A DNA stretch of 64,000 nucleotides from Actinocorallia aurantiaca (GCF_039533685.1 NZ_BAAATZ010000034.1:248001-312000); one strand, 5' to 3'. Numbered from the stretch's first letter, positions 1 to 8,421 are shown. Notes: generated by a model from the letters alone, not told the origin. Program-made: numbers and translations.

Positions 1-426
1 GTGCTCGCTGAGCTCGGCCCAGGTGAGGTCGGACAGGTTGGAGTCGCCGTCGAGCTCGTCGACGGCGCGGAGGACGGCGCGCTCGAGCTCCCCGTCGGCC
101 CTGCCCTCGCCCGCGGCCTCGATCTCGGCCTCGGTCATGCCCTCCTTGGCGGCCACCAGTACGTGGTGGAGCCACTCGTAGGAGCAGTCGCGGCGCTTGG
201 CGATCCGCAGGATCGCCAGCTCGCGCAGGCGGGGCGGCAGCGTGGAGCGGAACAGCAGGTGCACGTTCAGGCCGAGGAATGCCTTGGTGAGCTCGGGATG
301 GCGGATGAGGGTGCCCAGGGCGTTGCCGGCGCCCTCCGGGTTGCGGAGCCGCCGGGGCAGCATGCCCGCCAGCGCGGCGTCCTCCTCCTCGCCCCACTGG
401 TCGCCGGGCAGCGGGGGTGTGCGCAT
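1..426 (-). CDS. CMD/AhpD-like family protein, C-terminus cut by window edge
   Basis: Read on the minus strand the frame begins MRTPPLPGDQWGEEEDAAL and continues through LGLNVHLLFRSTLPPRLREL and AILRIAKRRDCSYEWLHHV, the helical core of the carboxymuconolactone decarboxylase family. The usual CxxC is reduced to one Cys in 'DCSYEWLHH', as in many actinobacterial members. Family members are small alpha-helical proteins acting as decarboxylases, peroxidase partners or unassigned enzymes, so the substrate cannot be given. ATG at 426 is chosen because a purine-rich AGAGGGGG lies about 8 bases upstream. The gene is divergent from the importer/beta-oxidation operon at 751 and shares its regulatory region. 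About 142 residues are visible; the end lies beyond position 1. Confidence 0.8.
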   Translation of the reverse strand, partial: MRTPPLPGDQWGEEEDAALAGMLPRRLRNPEGAGNALGTLIRHPELTKAFLGLNVHLLFRSTLPPRLRELAILRIAKRRDCSYEWLHHVLVAAKEGMTEAEIEAAGEGRADGELERAVLRAVDELDGDSNLSDLTWAELSEH

Positions 427-487
427 CACGGGCCCCCTCTGCGCGGGTCCATGGTCCGCATGCTCATGTGAACCCCTTCTCGCCTGA

Positions 488-502
488 GAGAATGTCATTC
501 TC
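488..502. promoter_or_regulatory. 15-bp perfect inverted repeat, candidate TetR-type operator
   Basis: GAGAATG-T-CATTCTC is a perfect palindrome with 7-bp arms around one central base. It sits 61 bases upstream of the leftward CMD-family gene, between it and the importer operon. Near-identical elements occur at 21956-21970 and 36068-36082, and a related one at 8371-8385. The binding protein is not known; the TetR at 8489 is the nearest candidate by inference. Confidence 0.6.
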
Positions 503-593
503 ATTTCTGAGTTGAAGGTTTTCATGAGGAGGGGTGCCGCGTCAATGCGGGCGGGGGAGAAGGCGGGCCCGCCGTGGACGTTCCGGTGAATGG

Positions 594-622
594 TTGATTC
601 TCTGCTCAGGAGAAGCTAGTTT
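594..622 (+). promoter_or_regulatory. Candidate promoter of the importer operon
   Basis: TTGATT (594-599) and TAGTTT (617-622) are separated by 17 bases, a reasonable housekeeping-sigma spacing. The predicted start lies near 629, inside the palindrome at 622-638, so a repressor bound there would block initiation. A half-copy of the GAGAA element (GAGAAGCTAG, 610-619) overlaps the spacer. Confidence 0.45.
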
Positions 623-638
623 CCTCTCACTGAGAGGA
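622..638. promoter_or_regulatory. 17-bp perfect inverted repeat over the predicted start site
   Basis: TCCTCTCA-C-TGAGAGGA has 8-bp perfect arms around one base. It overlaps the last base of the predicted -10 and the predicted transcription start of the operon beginning at 751, a typical repressor position. Its sequence differs from the GAGAATG element, so a second regulator may act here. Confidence 0.5.
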
Positions 639-750
639 GAATGCTAGACGGGAACCGAAGGCGCCGTCTCGTCTCAGTCCCGAGCTCACCCCACCTTGCA
701 GAACACGCATCCATCAGCTGGTCGGGGGACAGCGCTGAGGAGGACCCTCC

Positions 751-2118
751 ATGAGAACGAAGAAAACGCTGGCCGCCCTTCTGGCGGTCTCCCTTCTGGC
801 CGCAGGATGCGGCCGCAGCGGTTCCGGCGATGAAGAGACACCCGACGGCGGCACGCCGGCCGCCGCGGCGGACTTCGGTGATCTGAAGGGCCTCTGCCAG
901 CCGGGAGACGCCAAGAGCAAGTCCGCCCAGGGCGTCGGCGCGGAGATCCAGCTCGGCGTCTTCACCGACATCGGCTTCACCAAGAAGACGGAGTTCGTGG
1001 ACGCCGCCGAGGTGTTCGCCAAGTGGTGCAACGAGGCCGGCGGGATCAACGGCCGCAAGCTCGCCCCCAAGACCAGGGACTCCAAGTTCATGGAGGTCCG
1101 CCAGCGGATGCTCGAGTCCTGCCGCGAGGACTTCTTCATCGTCGGCGGCGGCTCCGCGCTCGACGCCATGGGCGTCAAGGACCGGCTGAACTGCCTGCTG
1201 CCGGCCTTCCCCGCGCAGGCGAGCCAGATGCAGAACACCGGCTCGGACCTGCAGATCGAGACGGTCGCCGGCGGCTCCTCCTACAGCCCGTACGCCGGGT
1301 ACTACACCTGGATCATCAAGGAGGGATACCCCGGCTCGGCGGGCTCCGTCGGGGTCATCTCCGGCGACACCCCGGTCACCAAGGTCCTCGAGGGCCAGAC
1401 CAAGGAGATGCTCACCGCCGCGGGGGCGAAGATCTCCTACAGCGAGCTCTACCCGACCCAGGGCGTCTCCGACTGGACCCCCTACGCCCAGGCCATCAAG
1501 AGCAAGGGCGTCAAGGGCCTGGTGTTCCTCGGCGACTTCGCCAGCCTCGCCAAGCTGGAGCAGGTCCTGACCAACATCGACTACAAGCTCGACTGGATCG
1601 ACGCCAACAGCAACTCCTACGGCCCGGCGTTCCTCCAGCTCGCCGGCCCGGCGGTCGCCGCGCAGAACAACCTGGCCGACCTCGGCGGGGTGTTCCCGCT
1701 GGAGAACGCCGCGCAGAACCCGGCGACCCAGCAGGTCCTCGACCTGTTCAAGAAGTACGCTCCGGACAAGCAGGTGACCCTGCAGGTCGTCCGCGCCTTC
1801 GTGGCCTGGACGCTGTTCGCCAAGTCGGCCGCGAGCTGCGGTGACGACCTCACCCGCAAGTGCGTCTACGAGGCGGCCCTGAAGGAGACCGCTTGGAGCG
1901 GAGGAGGACTGCAGGCCCCCATCGACCTGTCGCAGCTGGACGCTCCGCAGAAGTGCTTCAACGTCGAGAAGGCCACCCCGGAGGGCTGGAAGCCCGCTGA
2001 CTTCAAGCCCGACACCGGCGCCTACCGCTGCGACGCCCCCGCCTACAAGTTCACCGCCGACTACGGCAAGCCGCTGACCCTCGCCGACATCGGCAAGAGC
2101 CTGAGCGACTTCAAGTAA
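751..2118 (+). CDS. Branched-chain-amino-acid-type ABC transporter substrate-binding lipoprotein
   Basis: 455 residues. A lipoprotein signal ends in LAAGC with the lipidated Cys at residue 20, so the mature protein is tethered outside the membrane. The rest is a Leu/Ile/Val-binding type fold (Peripla_BP_6), with 'IQLGVFTDIGF' near the start and 'GVISGDTPVTKVLEG' in the middle. GAGGAGG lies 8 bases before the ATG. The stop overlaps the start of the permease by one base (TAATG), so the two are translationally coupled. In this family such proteins deliver amino acids, amides, aromatic acids or lipid-derived acids. The beta-oxidation enzymes downstream favour an organic acid rather than an amino acid here, but this is inference. 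Confidence 0.92.
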   Translation: MRTKKTLAALLAVSLLAAGCGRSGSGDEETPDGGTPAAAADFGDLKGLCQPGDAKSKSAQGVGAEIQLGVFTDIGFTKKTEFVDAAEVFAKWCNEAGGINGRKLAPKTRDSKFMEVRQRMLESCREDFFIVGGGSALDAMGVKDRLNCLLPAFPAQASQMQNTGSDLQIETVAGGSSYSPYAGYYTWIIKEGYPGSAGSVGVISGDTPVTKVLEGQTKEMLTAAGAKISYSELYPTQGVSDWTPYAQAIKSKGVKGLVFLGDFASLAKLEQVLTNIDYKLDWIDANSNSYGPAFLQLAGPAVAAQNNLADLGGVFPLENAAQNPATQQVLDLFKKYAPDKQVTLQVVRAFVAWTLFAKSAASCGDDLTRKCVYEAALKETAWSGGGLQAPIDLSQLDAPQKCFNVEKATPEGWKPADFKPDTGAYRCDAPAYKFTADYGKPLTLADIGKSLSDFK

Positions 2119-4232
2119 TGGAACAGTTCCTCATCTTCGGGGTCGTAGGCCTGAGCACCGCGGCCGTCTACGCCGTCATCGGCAGCGGACTGGTGCTCAC
2201 CTACACCACGACCGGCGTGTTCAACTTCGCGCACGGGGCGGCGGGCATGCTGTCGGCATTCGCCTACTGGCAGCTCGCCGTCGGGTGGGGATGGCCGGTT
2301 CCCCTGGCACTGGCCGCGGTACTGCTCGTCCTCGCGCCGGCCTTCGGGCTCCTGGTCGAGAAGGTGGTACTGCGGCCGGTCCAGAACCTCGGGGAAGCCG
2401 AGCGGCTGGTGATGACGGTCGCCCTGCTGAGCGGCCTCATCGCCGCCGCCCGGTGGATCTGGGACCCCAACCTGCCCCGTCCGCTCACCACCTTCTTCTT
2501 CGAGCGCCGGCCCCTCCACATCGGCCCGGCCGTGATCACCTGGCACCAGGCCCTGACCATGGCCGTCGCGGTGCTGGTCGCGGTGGGCCTGTGGATCCTG
2601 CTGAACCGCACCCGCACCGGGACCGAGATGCGGGCGGCCGTCGACGACCGGGCCCTGGTCGGGCTCACCGGCGCCGACCCGGTCAAGGCCAACCGCGTCG
2701 CGTGGGTCCTCGGCACCCAGCTCGCGGCGCTCGGCGGCATCCTCATCGCGCCGACCATCGCCCTGGACGCCGCCCAGCTCTCCCTGCTGATCGTCAGCGC
2801 CTACACCGCCGCCATCTTCGGCCGGCTGCGGAGCCTGCCGCTGACCTTCCTCGGCGCGGCCGTCGTCGGCTGCATGGAGAGCTACCTGACCGGCTACCTG
2901 CCGCAGAACCAGTACCTGCCGGGGCTGCGGCTCGCCGCGCCGGCGCTGCTGCTGTTCCTGGCGCTGCTGCTGTTCCCGCACGGGCGGCTGCGCGGCCGGG
3001 ACCGCAAGCTCCGCCCGGTCCCGACGCCGACGATGCGCGGGACCTGGATCTTCGCCGCGGTGATCGTCGTCTTCTCGCTGGTGCTGGTGACGGTGCTGGA
3101 CGAGGTCGACATCATCTCCTACGGGCCGATGTTCGCGCTCGGAGTGGTGGCGCTGTCGTTCGTGCCGCTGTCGGGTTTCGCGGGCCAGATCTCGTTGTGC
3201 CAGCTGAGCATGGCGGGCATCGGCGCGGTCGTCTGGGGCCAGCTGGCGCCGGACGGGCAGCCGTGGGCGCTGGTCGCCGCGTTCGCGGTGTCGGCGCTGG
3301 CCGGGGCGCTGATCGCGGTGCCCGCGCTGCGCCTGTCCGGGGTGTACCTGGCGCTGGCGACCGCGGCCTTCGCCGTCGTCCTCGACCGGTGGATCTTCAC
3401 CCTGCCGTCGTTCGAGCTGCTGGGGGTGAGGATCTCGGTCTTCAACCAGGGCGCGGTGGACATGGCCGGACCCCGCCTGCTGGGATTCCGGCTGGACGAG
3501 CCCGCGGAACTGATGGTGTTCGCGGCCGTCTGCCTGGCCCTCGGCTCCCTCGCCGTGGCGGCGCTGCGCCTCAGCAGGTTCGGGCGCAGGCTGATCGCGC
3601 TGCGCGACAGCGAGGCCGCCTACGCGACGCTCGGCGGAAGCCTGCTGGTCGCCCGGGTCCTGGTGTTCGCGCTGAGCGCCGGGATCGCCGGGGTCGGCGG
3701 GGTCCTGTACGGGATGCAGCTGCAGTCGGTGACCGCCGACCAGTTCACCTTCGTGGCGGGCCTCCCGATCTTCCTGATCGCGGTGATCGGCGGTCTCGGC
3801 GCGGTGGGCAACGGCTTGTTCACCGGAACCGCCTACCTGGGGCCCATCCACCTGCTGAACGCCGTCGCGCCCTGGACGCACAACATCGTCCAGCTGCTGC
3901 CGGCCCTGGCCGGACTGGGCTTCGCCCGCCACCCCGAGGGCATCGTCCCGGGGCAGCGGCGCGGCTGGGAGCCGCTGGCCCGCAGCCGCGTCGCGCTGTC
4001 CGCGCTGATCGGCGGGTTCGCGGTGCTGTGGCTCCTGCGGGTAGGCGACCTCATCGGCAACACCGTCCTCCTCCTCGGCACGGTGGTCCTGGCGCTCGCG
4101 CTGCGGACCTGGGCGCAGTCGAAGGAGGCGGCGGACGTCAAGGCGGAGGTCCCGGTCGAGTGGTGGGGTGTGCGCCGCCCCTGGCGCGCGGAGGACGAGG
4201 AGGTGCTGTCCCGTGGGATCGCTGGAGGTTAG
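2118..4232 (+). CDS. Fused LivH-LivM type ABC permease
   Basis: 704 residues, about twice a single permease. Residues 1 to about 290 form a LivH-like unit beginning 'LIFGVVGLSTAAVYAVIGSG' and containing 'GVFNFAHGAAGML'. Residues from about 300 to 620 form a LivM-like unit with 'PLSGFAGQISLCQLSMAGIG' and 'LIALRDSEAAYATLGGS', the coupling-helix region that contacts the ATPases. One polypeptide therefore supplies both membrane halves of the channel. A roughly 80-residue tail with two further hydrophobic stretches follows. LivH-LivM fusions are common in actinobacteria. The gene overlaps its neighbours on both sides. Confidence 0.9.
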   Translation: MEQFLIFGVVGLSTAAVYAVIGSGLVLTYTTTGVFNFAHGAAGMLSAFAYWQLAVGWGWPVPLALAAVLLVLAPAFGLLVEKVVLRPVQNLGEAERLVMTVALLSGLIAAARWIWDPNLPRPLTTFFFERRPLHIGPAVITWHQALTMAVAVLVAVGLWILLNRTRTGTEMRAAVDDRALVGLTGADPVKANRVAWVLGTQLAALGGILIAPTIALDAAQLSLLIVSAYTAAIFGRLRSLPLTFLGAAVVGCMESYLTGYLPQNQYLPGLRLAAPALLLFLALLLFPHGRLRGRDRKLRPVPTPTMRGTWIFAAVIVVFSLVLVTVLDEVDIISYGPMFALGVVALSFVPLSGFAGQISLCQLSMAGIGAVVWGQLAPDGQPWALVAAFAVSALAGALIAVPALRLSGVYLALATAAFAVVLDRWIFTLPSFELLGVRISVFNQGAVDMAGPRLLGFRLDEPAELMVFAAVCLALGSLAVAALRLSRFGRRLIALRDSEAAYATLGGSLLVARVLVFALSAGIAGVGGVLYGMQLQSVTADQFTFVAGLPIFLIAVIGGLGAVGNGLFTGTAYLGPIHLLNAVAPWTHNIVQLLPALAGLGFARHPEGIVPGQRRGWEPLARSRVALSALIGGFAVLWLLRVGDLIGNTVLLLGTVVLALALRTWAQSKEAADVKAEVPVEWWGVRRPWRAEDEEVLSRGIAGG

Positions 4233-4923
4233 CGGGGTGACCGTCTCGTTCGGCGGCCACCGGGCCCTGGACGGAGTCGGCCTGACCGCCGAGCCCGGCA
4301 GGGTCACCGGCCTGATCGGGCCCAACGGGGCGGGGAAGAGCACCCTGTTCGACGTCGTGTCCGGGCTGCGCAGGCCCTCGGCGGGCCGGGTGGTCCTCGA
4401 CGGGAAGGACGTCACCCGGATGGGGCCCGCCCGCCGCTCCCGGCACGGGCTGGCCCGTACGTTCCAGCGGCTGGAGCTCTTCGGACGGCTGACCGTCCGC
4501 GACAACCTGCTCGTCGCCGCGGAACTGGGACCCGACCGGAGGGTGGCCGGCCGTGCCGTTACGGGGATCCTCGAACGGCTCGGCCTGCGGGAGATGGCCG
4601 ACACGCCCGCCGACGACCTGTCCACCGGCGCGTCCCGCCTGGTGGAGGTGGGACGGGCGCTGGCCGTCCGGCCCAAGCTCCTCCTGCTGGACGAACCCGC
4701 GGCGGGCCAGGACGGCGAGGAGACCGAGCGGTTCGCCGCGCTGCTGCGCTCGCTGGCCGACGACGGGACCACCGTCGTCCTCGTCGAGCACGACATGCGC
4801 CTGGTCATGAGCGTGTGCGACCACCTGCACGTGCTCGACCTCGGAAAGATCATCGCCTCCGGCGCGCCGGAGGCGGTCCGCCAGGACGAGAAGGTCCTGG
4901 CCGCCTACCTGGGGGACGCATGA
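4213..4923 (+). CDS. ABC transporter ATP-binding protein, LivG type
   Basis: 236 residues from GTG 4213, chosen because AGGAGGT lies 8 bases upstream; it starts inside the permease gene. Walker A is GPNGAGKST (residues 36-44) and Walker B is LLLLDEP. The ABC signature reads LSTGA where LivG proteins usually have LSYGQ or LSGGQ, but the downstream helix is intact. The protein ends in the LivG-style 'VLVEHDMRLVMSVCDHLHVL'. With LivF it powers import through the fused permease. The stop overlaps livF by ATGA. Confidence 0.88.
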   Translation: MGSLEVSGVTVSFGGHRALDGVGLTAEPGRVTGLIGPNGAGKSTLFDVVSGLRRPSAGRVVLDGKDVTRMGPARRSRHGLARTFQRLELFGRLTVRDNLLVAAELGPDRRVAGRAVTGILERLGLREMADTPADDLSTGASRLVEVGRALAVRPKLLLLDEPAAGQDGEETERFAALLRSLADDGTTVVLVEHDMRLVMSVCDHLHVLDLGKIIASGAPEAVRQDEKVLAAYLGDA

Positions 4924-5627
4924 GCGCTCTGCTCGAACTGCGCGAGGTCCGCGCCGGATACGGCGGAATCACCGCCCTGCACGGCCTGTCCCTGAGCGTC
5001 GCCGCGGGTCAGGTGGTGGCTCTGCTCGGACCGAACGGGGCGGGCAAGACGACGACGCTGAAGGTCGCCGCGGGAGTCCACCCGGTCGAGGCCGGGCGGC
5101 TGCTGATGGGAGGCCGGGACGTGACGGGCGCGAACCCCCGCGACCTGGCCCGCGCCGGGGTCTGCCTGATCCCCGAGGGCCGGGGCGTGTTCCCGAACCT
5201 GTCGGTCCGCGACAACCTGCTGATGATGACCTTCACCGGCCGCAGCCGCGAGGAGGTCGAGGAGGTCGCGTTCGCGCGCTTCCCCATCCTGGCCCGGCGC
5301 GCCTCGCAGGCGGCCGGGACCATGTCGGGCGGCGAGCAGCAGATGCTCGCCCTCGCCCGGGGCCTGGCCACCGATCCGGCCGTCCTGCTGCTGGACGAGC
5401 TGTCCATGGGCCTGGCCCCTCTCATCGTCGCCGAGCTGTACGAGCAGGTCGCCGAGATCGCCCGGCAGGGCGTGGCGGTCCTGGTCGTCGAGCAGTTCGC
5501 CGCGGCGGTCCTCGACATCGCCGATCACGCGGCCGTGCTGGTGCGCGGCCGGATCGAGCGGCACGGAGACCCCGACGAGGCGCTGCGCGCCGAACTTTCC
5601 GACCTCTACCTGGGGAGTGCCCGATGA
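4920..5627 (+). CDS. ABC transporter ATP-binding protein, LivF type
   Basis: 235 residues beginning MSALLELREVRAGYGGITAL. Walker A GPNGAGKTT, canonical signature MSGGEQQMLALARGL and Walker B VLLLDELSMGLAP are all present, as is the LivF-type 'PEGRGVFPNLSVRDNLLM'. It pairs with LivG as the second ATPase of the importer. Start and stop both overlap neighbours by four bases (ATGA), so the importer genes are strictly coupled. Confidence 0.9.
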   Translation: MSALLELREVRAGYGGITALHGLSLSVAAGQVVALLGPNGAGKTTTLKVAAGVHPVEAGRLLMGGRDVTGANPRDLARAGVCLIPEGRGVFPNLSVRDNLLMMTFTGRSREEVEEVAFARFPILARRASQAAGTMSGGEQQMLALARGLATDPAVLLLDELSMGLAPLIVAELYEQVAEIARQGVAVLVVEQFAAAVLDIADHAAVLVRGRIERHGDPDEALRAELSDLYLGSAR

Positions 5628-5977
5628 CCTCGACCGAGACGCGCGCGGACCGCTTCGTCCGCGAGCTGGCGGAACTGAAGATCGCCGACCCGTCCGCCGG
5701 GCGGGCGGCCCTGTGGCTGCGCGCGGGCGCGGTCCTGATGGCGGCGGGCCTGGTGCTCGGAGCTGCGGCGTATCTCATGTCGCACGGCACCACCGACCCG
5801 CTCGCCCAGCGGGACGCCCTCGCCCTCGGCCTCGGCGGGGTCTGCGCGAGCGTCGTCGGCTCGGCGCTCTTCCTGCGGTACTCGCTGACGGGCTTTCTGC
5901 GCTTCTGGATGGCCCGCCAGTCCCACGACATGTCCGTCCTCGCGGACCGCCTTCTGGAAAAGGAGAAACTGACATGA
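5624..5977 (+). CDS. Small two-helix membrane protein of the importer operon
   Basis: 117 residues. Two hydrophobic segments (about residues 27-50 and 65-90) flank a short loop, with charged ends; the C-terminal part 'LTGFLRFWMARQSHDMSVLA' is amphipathic. I do not recognise a named family. Both ends overlap neighbours by ATGA, so it is made in fixed ratio with the transporter and probably acts at the membrane, either as an accessory subunit or in linking uptake to the first metabolic step. That role is inference from position alone. Confidence 0.7.
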   Translation: MTSTETRADRFVRELAELKIADPSAGRAALWLRAGAVLMAAGLVLGAAAYLMSHGTTDPLAQRDALALGLGGVCASVVGSALFLRYSLTGFLRFWMARQSHDMSVLADRLLEKEKLT

Positions 5978-6282
5978 CCACACCGAACCCGCGCGTGGGG
6001 GAGCAGCTCGCCAGCACCGTCTGCGCCGCGAAGGTCGTCGTCGTGCGCGCTCCCGCGGGCGGCGCGGCGCTCGCCTGCGGGGGCAGCCCGATGGTCCCCG
6101 CCGGTTCCGCGCAGCCCGTCCCCGCCTCCGGCGGGGAGGCCGCCACGCTCATCGGCAAGCGCTACGTCAACGCCGACGACACCCTCGAGGTGCTCTGCAC
6201 CTCCTCCGGTACGGGCGAGCTGAGCTGCGACGGCGTCCCGATGACCCTCAAGGCGGCCAAGCCGCTGCCCGCCTCGGACTGA
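5974..6282 (+). CDS. Small four-cysteine protein of unknown function
   Basis: 102 residues, coupled to the preceding gene by ATGA. It has four Cys (17, 35, 75, 85). The second Cys of each half lies in a similar context, CGGSPM (35-40) and CDGVPM (85-90), so the protein looks like two related halves and could bind a metal with one Cys pair from each. There is no signal peptide or membrane segment. I cannot name a family. Its place between an importer and acyl-CoA enzymes suggests a role in handling or activating the imported compound, which is inference. Confidence 0.65.
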   Translation: MTTPNPRVGEQLASTVCAAKVVVVRAPAGGAALACGGSPMVPAGSAQPVPASGGEAATLIGKRYVNADDTLEVLCTSSGTGELSCDGVPMTLKAAKPLPASD

Positions 6283-6391
6283 TCGGGCCGATGAGAACAG
6301 CCATGAGCGAGGACGACATGATTCTGATCGCCCCCGAGAGGAAGTCCGAAGGCTTCCGGCGGTGCGCCCGCGCCGCGACGGGAGCCGCCCG

Positions 6392-7117
6392 GTGAGCGAC
6401 GTGGTGCTGACCGAGCGGGTCGGCAACGTGCTGGTGGTGACGCTGAACCGACCAGAGGTCCGCAACGCCCTCGATCCCGGGCTGATGGAGGAGCTCTCGG
6501 CGGTGCTGCGCGCCGCCGAGGCCGACACCGAGGTCCGGGCGATCGTGCTGACGGGCTCCGGCACGGTCTTCTGCTCCGGGCTCGACCTGAAGGCGTTCGC
6601 GGCGGGCGGGAGCATCAAGGCGCTGGTGTGGTTCTTCCACCGCAGCGTCGCCACCCCGGTCGTCGCGGCGCTGAACGGCTCCGCGCTGGGCGGGGGTTTC
6701 GAGCTGATGCTCGCCTGCGACCTGGTCGTCGCGGCCGAGGGCGCGAAGCTGGGCATCTCCGAGGTCAGGCGCGGCCTGTTCGCGGCGGGCGGCGGCACCG
6801 CGCTCTCCGCGCGGGTGCCGATGGCGCTGGCGCTGGAGATGGGATTGACCGGCGATCCGGTCACCGCGGAGCGGGCCCTGGAAGCGGGCCTGGTGAACCG
6901 GGTGGTTCCGGCCGGCCGGGTGCTGGCCGAGGCCATGGCGCTGGCCGGGCGGATCGCGGAGAACGGCCCGCTCGGCGTCGCCATGACCAAGAAGCTGATG
7001 CGCGAGCAGCGGTGGTGCACTCCCGCGGAGGTCGACGAGGTCTTCAAGAGCGCCGACGCGAAGGAGGGCGCGCGGGCGTTCGCGGAACGCAGGCCGCCGA
7101 CATGGACGGGAAGGTAG
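6392..7117 (+). CDS. Enoyl-CoA hydratase/isomerase family protein
   Basis: 241 residues from GTG 6392; an upstream GTG at 6362 is in frame but has a poorer ribosome site. It is a crotonase-fold enzyme with oxyanion-hole segments 'CSGLDLKAFA' and 'NGSALGGGFELMLACD'. Both glutamates used by hydratases appear to be present, in GGGFE and ISEVRRGL. The expected reaction is hydration or isomerisation of an enoyl-CoA in beta-oxidation or aromatic/sterol side-chain breakdown. The 109 bases before it contain a 34-codon open frame (6291-6394) that ends on its GTG; I do not call it a gene. Confidence 0.88.
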   Translation: MSDVVLTERVGNVLVVTLNRPEVRNALDPGLMEELSAVLRAAEADTEVRAIVLTGSGTVFCSGLDLKAFAAGGSIKALVWFFHRSVATPVVAALNGSALGGGFELMLACDLVVAAEGAKLGISEVRRGLFAAGGGTALSARVPMALALEMGLTGDPVTAERALEAGLVNRVVPAGRVLAEAMALAGRIAENGPLGVAMTKKLMREQRWCTPAEVDEVFKSADAKEGARAFAERRPPTWTGR

Positions 7118-7126
7118 CAGGGGACA

Positions 7127-8293
7127 GTGGACTTCGAGCTGAGTGAAGAGCAGGAACTGTTCCGGCGGACGCTCCGCGACTACGCCGAGAAGGAGATCAT
7201 GCCGGTAGCGCCCGAGTGGGAGCGGACCGGCAGGTACCCGGCGGAGATCGTCGAGAGCTTCAAGGAGTTCGGGCTGTACGGCCTGAACGTCCCGGAGGAG
7301 TACGGCGGCCTCGAGGCCGACCGCGTCTCCTACGCCTTGGCGTTCGAGGAGATCGCCCGCGCCTGGCTGGGCGCGGCCGGGCTGTTCGGGCCGCACTCGG
7401 TCGCCTGCTGGATCGTCGCCCGCAACGGCACGCCGGAGCAGAAGGCGCACTGGTTGCCGAGGATGGCGACCGGCGAGGTGCGCTCGGGCATCTGCCTGAC
7501 CGAGCCGGGGGCGGGAACCGACCTGCAGGGCATCAGGACGACGGCGGTCCGGGACGGCGACCACTACGTGGTGTCGGGCGCCAAGACCTGGATCACCAAC
7601 GCCAGGGTCGCCGGCATGTTCCCCGTCCTGGTGAAGACGGGGAGGGCGGACGGCGGGCACGAGGCTATGTCGGTGCTGCTGATGGACACCTCCTCGCCGG
7701 GCTTCACCGTCACCCGGGACCTGCCCAAGATGGGCTACAAGGGTCCGGAGACCAGCGAACTCGTCCTCGACGGGGTTCGGGTGCCGGTGGAGAACCTGCT
7801 GGGCGGGGTCGAAGGACGTGGCCTCCAGCAGGTTCTGGGCGGGCTGGAGATCGGCCGGATCAACATCGCGGCCAGGGCGGTGGGCGTGGCGCAGGCGGCC
7901 TACGACGCGGCGCTGGGCTACTCGCGCGAGCGTGAGGCCTTCGGCAAGCCGATCTCGGACTTCCAGGCCATCCAGTTGAAGCTGGCCGACATGGCGACCG
8001 AGATCCAGGCCGCGCGGCTGCTGACGTACTGGGCGGCTTCGCGGTCCCAGTCGGGCGGAGGCCGGGTGGACATGGAGGCGGGCATGGCGAAGATGTACGC
8101 CTCCGAGACCGCCATCAAGTGCTCGCTGGAGTCGATGCGCATCCACGGCGGTTACGGCTACTCGGCGGAGTTCGTCGTCGAGCGGCTGTACCGGGACGCG
8201 CCGCTGATGGCCATCGGGGAGGGGACGAACGACGTCCAGCGCCTGGTGATCGCCAGGTCCCTGGTGTCGGGCAAGGGGCGTCTGGGCTGGTGA
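7127..8293 (+). CDS. Acyl-CoA dehydrogenase
   Basis: 388 residues from GTG 7127, normal family length. It starts 'DFELSEEQELFRRTLRDYAE', has the FAD/substrate segment 'CLTEPGAGTDLQG' and ends with 'AIGEGTNDVQRLVIARSL', where Glu365 is the likely catalytic base. FAD-dependent alpha,beta-desaturation of an acyl-CoA is expected, with electrons passing to ETF. It is the last gene of the operon begun at 751, ten bases after the crotonase gene, and is followed by a good terminator. Together they supply the first two steps of a beta-oxidation turn; no CoA ligase or thiolase is in the operon. Confidence 0.93.
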   Translation: MDFELSEEQELFRRTLRDYAEKEIMPVAPEWERTGRYPAEIVESFKEFGLYGLNVPEEYGGLEADRVSYALAFEEIARAWLGAAGLFGPHSVACWIVARNGTPEQKAHWLPRMATGEVRSGICLTEPGAGTDLQGIRTTAVRDGDHYVVSGAKTWITNARVAGMFPVLVKTGRADGGHEAMSVLLMDTSSPGFTVTRDLPKMGYKGPETSELVLDGVRVPVENLLGGVEGRGLQQVLGGLEIGRINIAARAVGVAQAAYDAALGYSREREAFGKPISDFQAIQLKLADMATEIQAARLLTYWAASRSQSGGGRVDMEAGMAKMYASETAIKCSLESMRIHGGYGYSAEFVVERLYRDAPLMAIGEGTNDVQRLVIARSLVSGKGRLGW

Positions 8294-8326
8294 GAAGGGT
8301 CCTCTCGCGAGGGCTCGGCGCGCGGG

Positions 8327-8350
8327 CCCCCGGTCGGTTGCGATCGGGGG
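8327..8350 (+). terminator. Terminator of the importer/beta-oxidation operon
   Basis: A 10-bp stem (CCCCCGGTCG with CGATCGGGGG, one G-U pair) closes a GTTG loop 33 bases after the acyl-CoA dehydrogenase stop. There is no clear T-run, as is usual in high-GC actinomycetes. Confidence 0.6.
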
Positions 8351-8370
8351 TCCGCTGGGTTATGAACACT

Positions 8371-8385
8371 GAGAAGCGGCTTCTC
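8371..8385. promoter_or_regulatory. 15-bp perfect inverted repeat upstream of tetR
   Basis: GAGAAGC-G-GCTTCTC has 7-bp perfect arms. Its outer five bases on each side match those of the element at 488-502, while the inner bases differ. It lies 118 bases before the TetR start and upstream of the predicted promoter, so its role there is uncertain. Confidence 0.45.
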
Positions 8386-8421
8386 CTGAAAAATCAGTAG
8401 TAAGTGAAAAATTACGTTGAT

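Noticed and set aside
2061..4853. Very long minus-strand open frame (about 930 codons) opposite the permease and ATPase genes
   Set aside because: It is the antisense of well-supported ABC transporter genes; high G/C third positions remove stop codons on the opposite strand. Its amino acid composition (Arg, Asp, Gln, Pro runs) is that of a shadow frame.
6291..6394. 34-codon ORF between the four-Cys gene and the crotonase gene
   Set aside because: No convincing ribosome site or similarity, and its end simply overlaps the crotonase GTG. Not listed as a gene.
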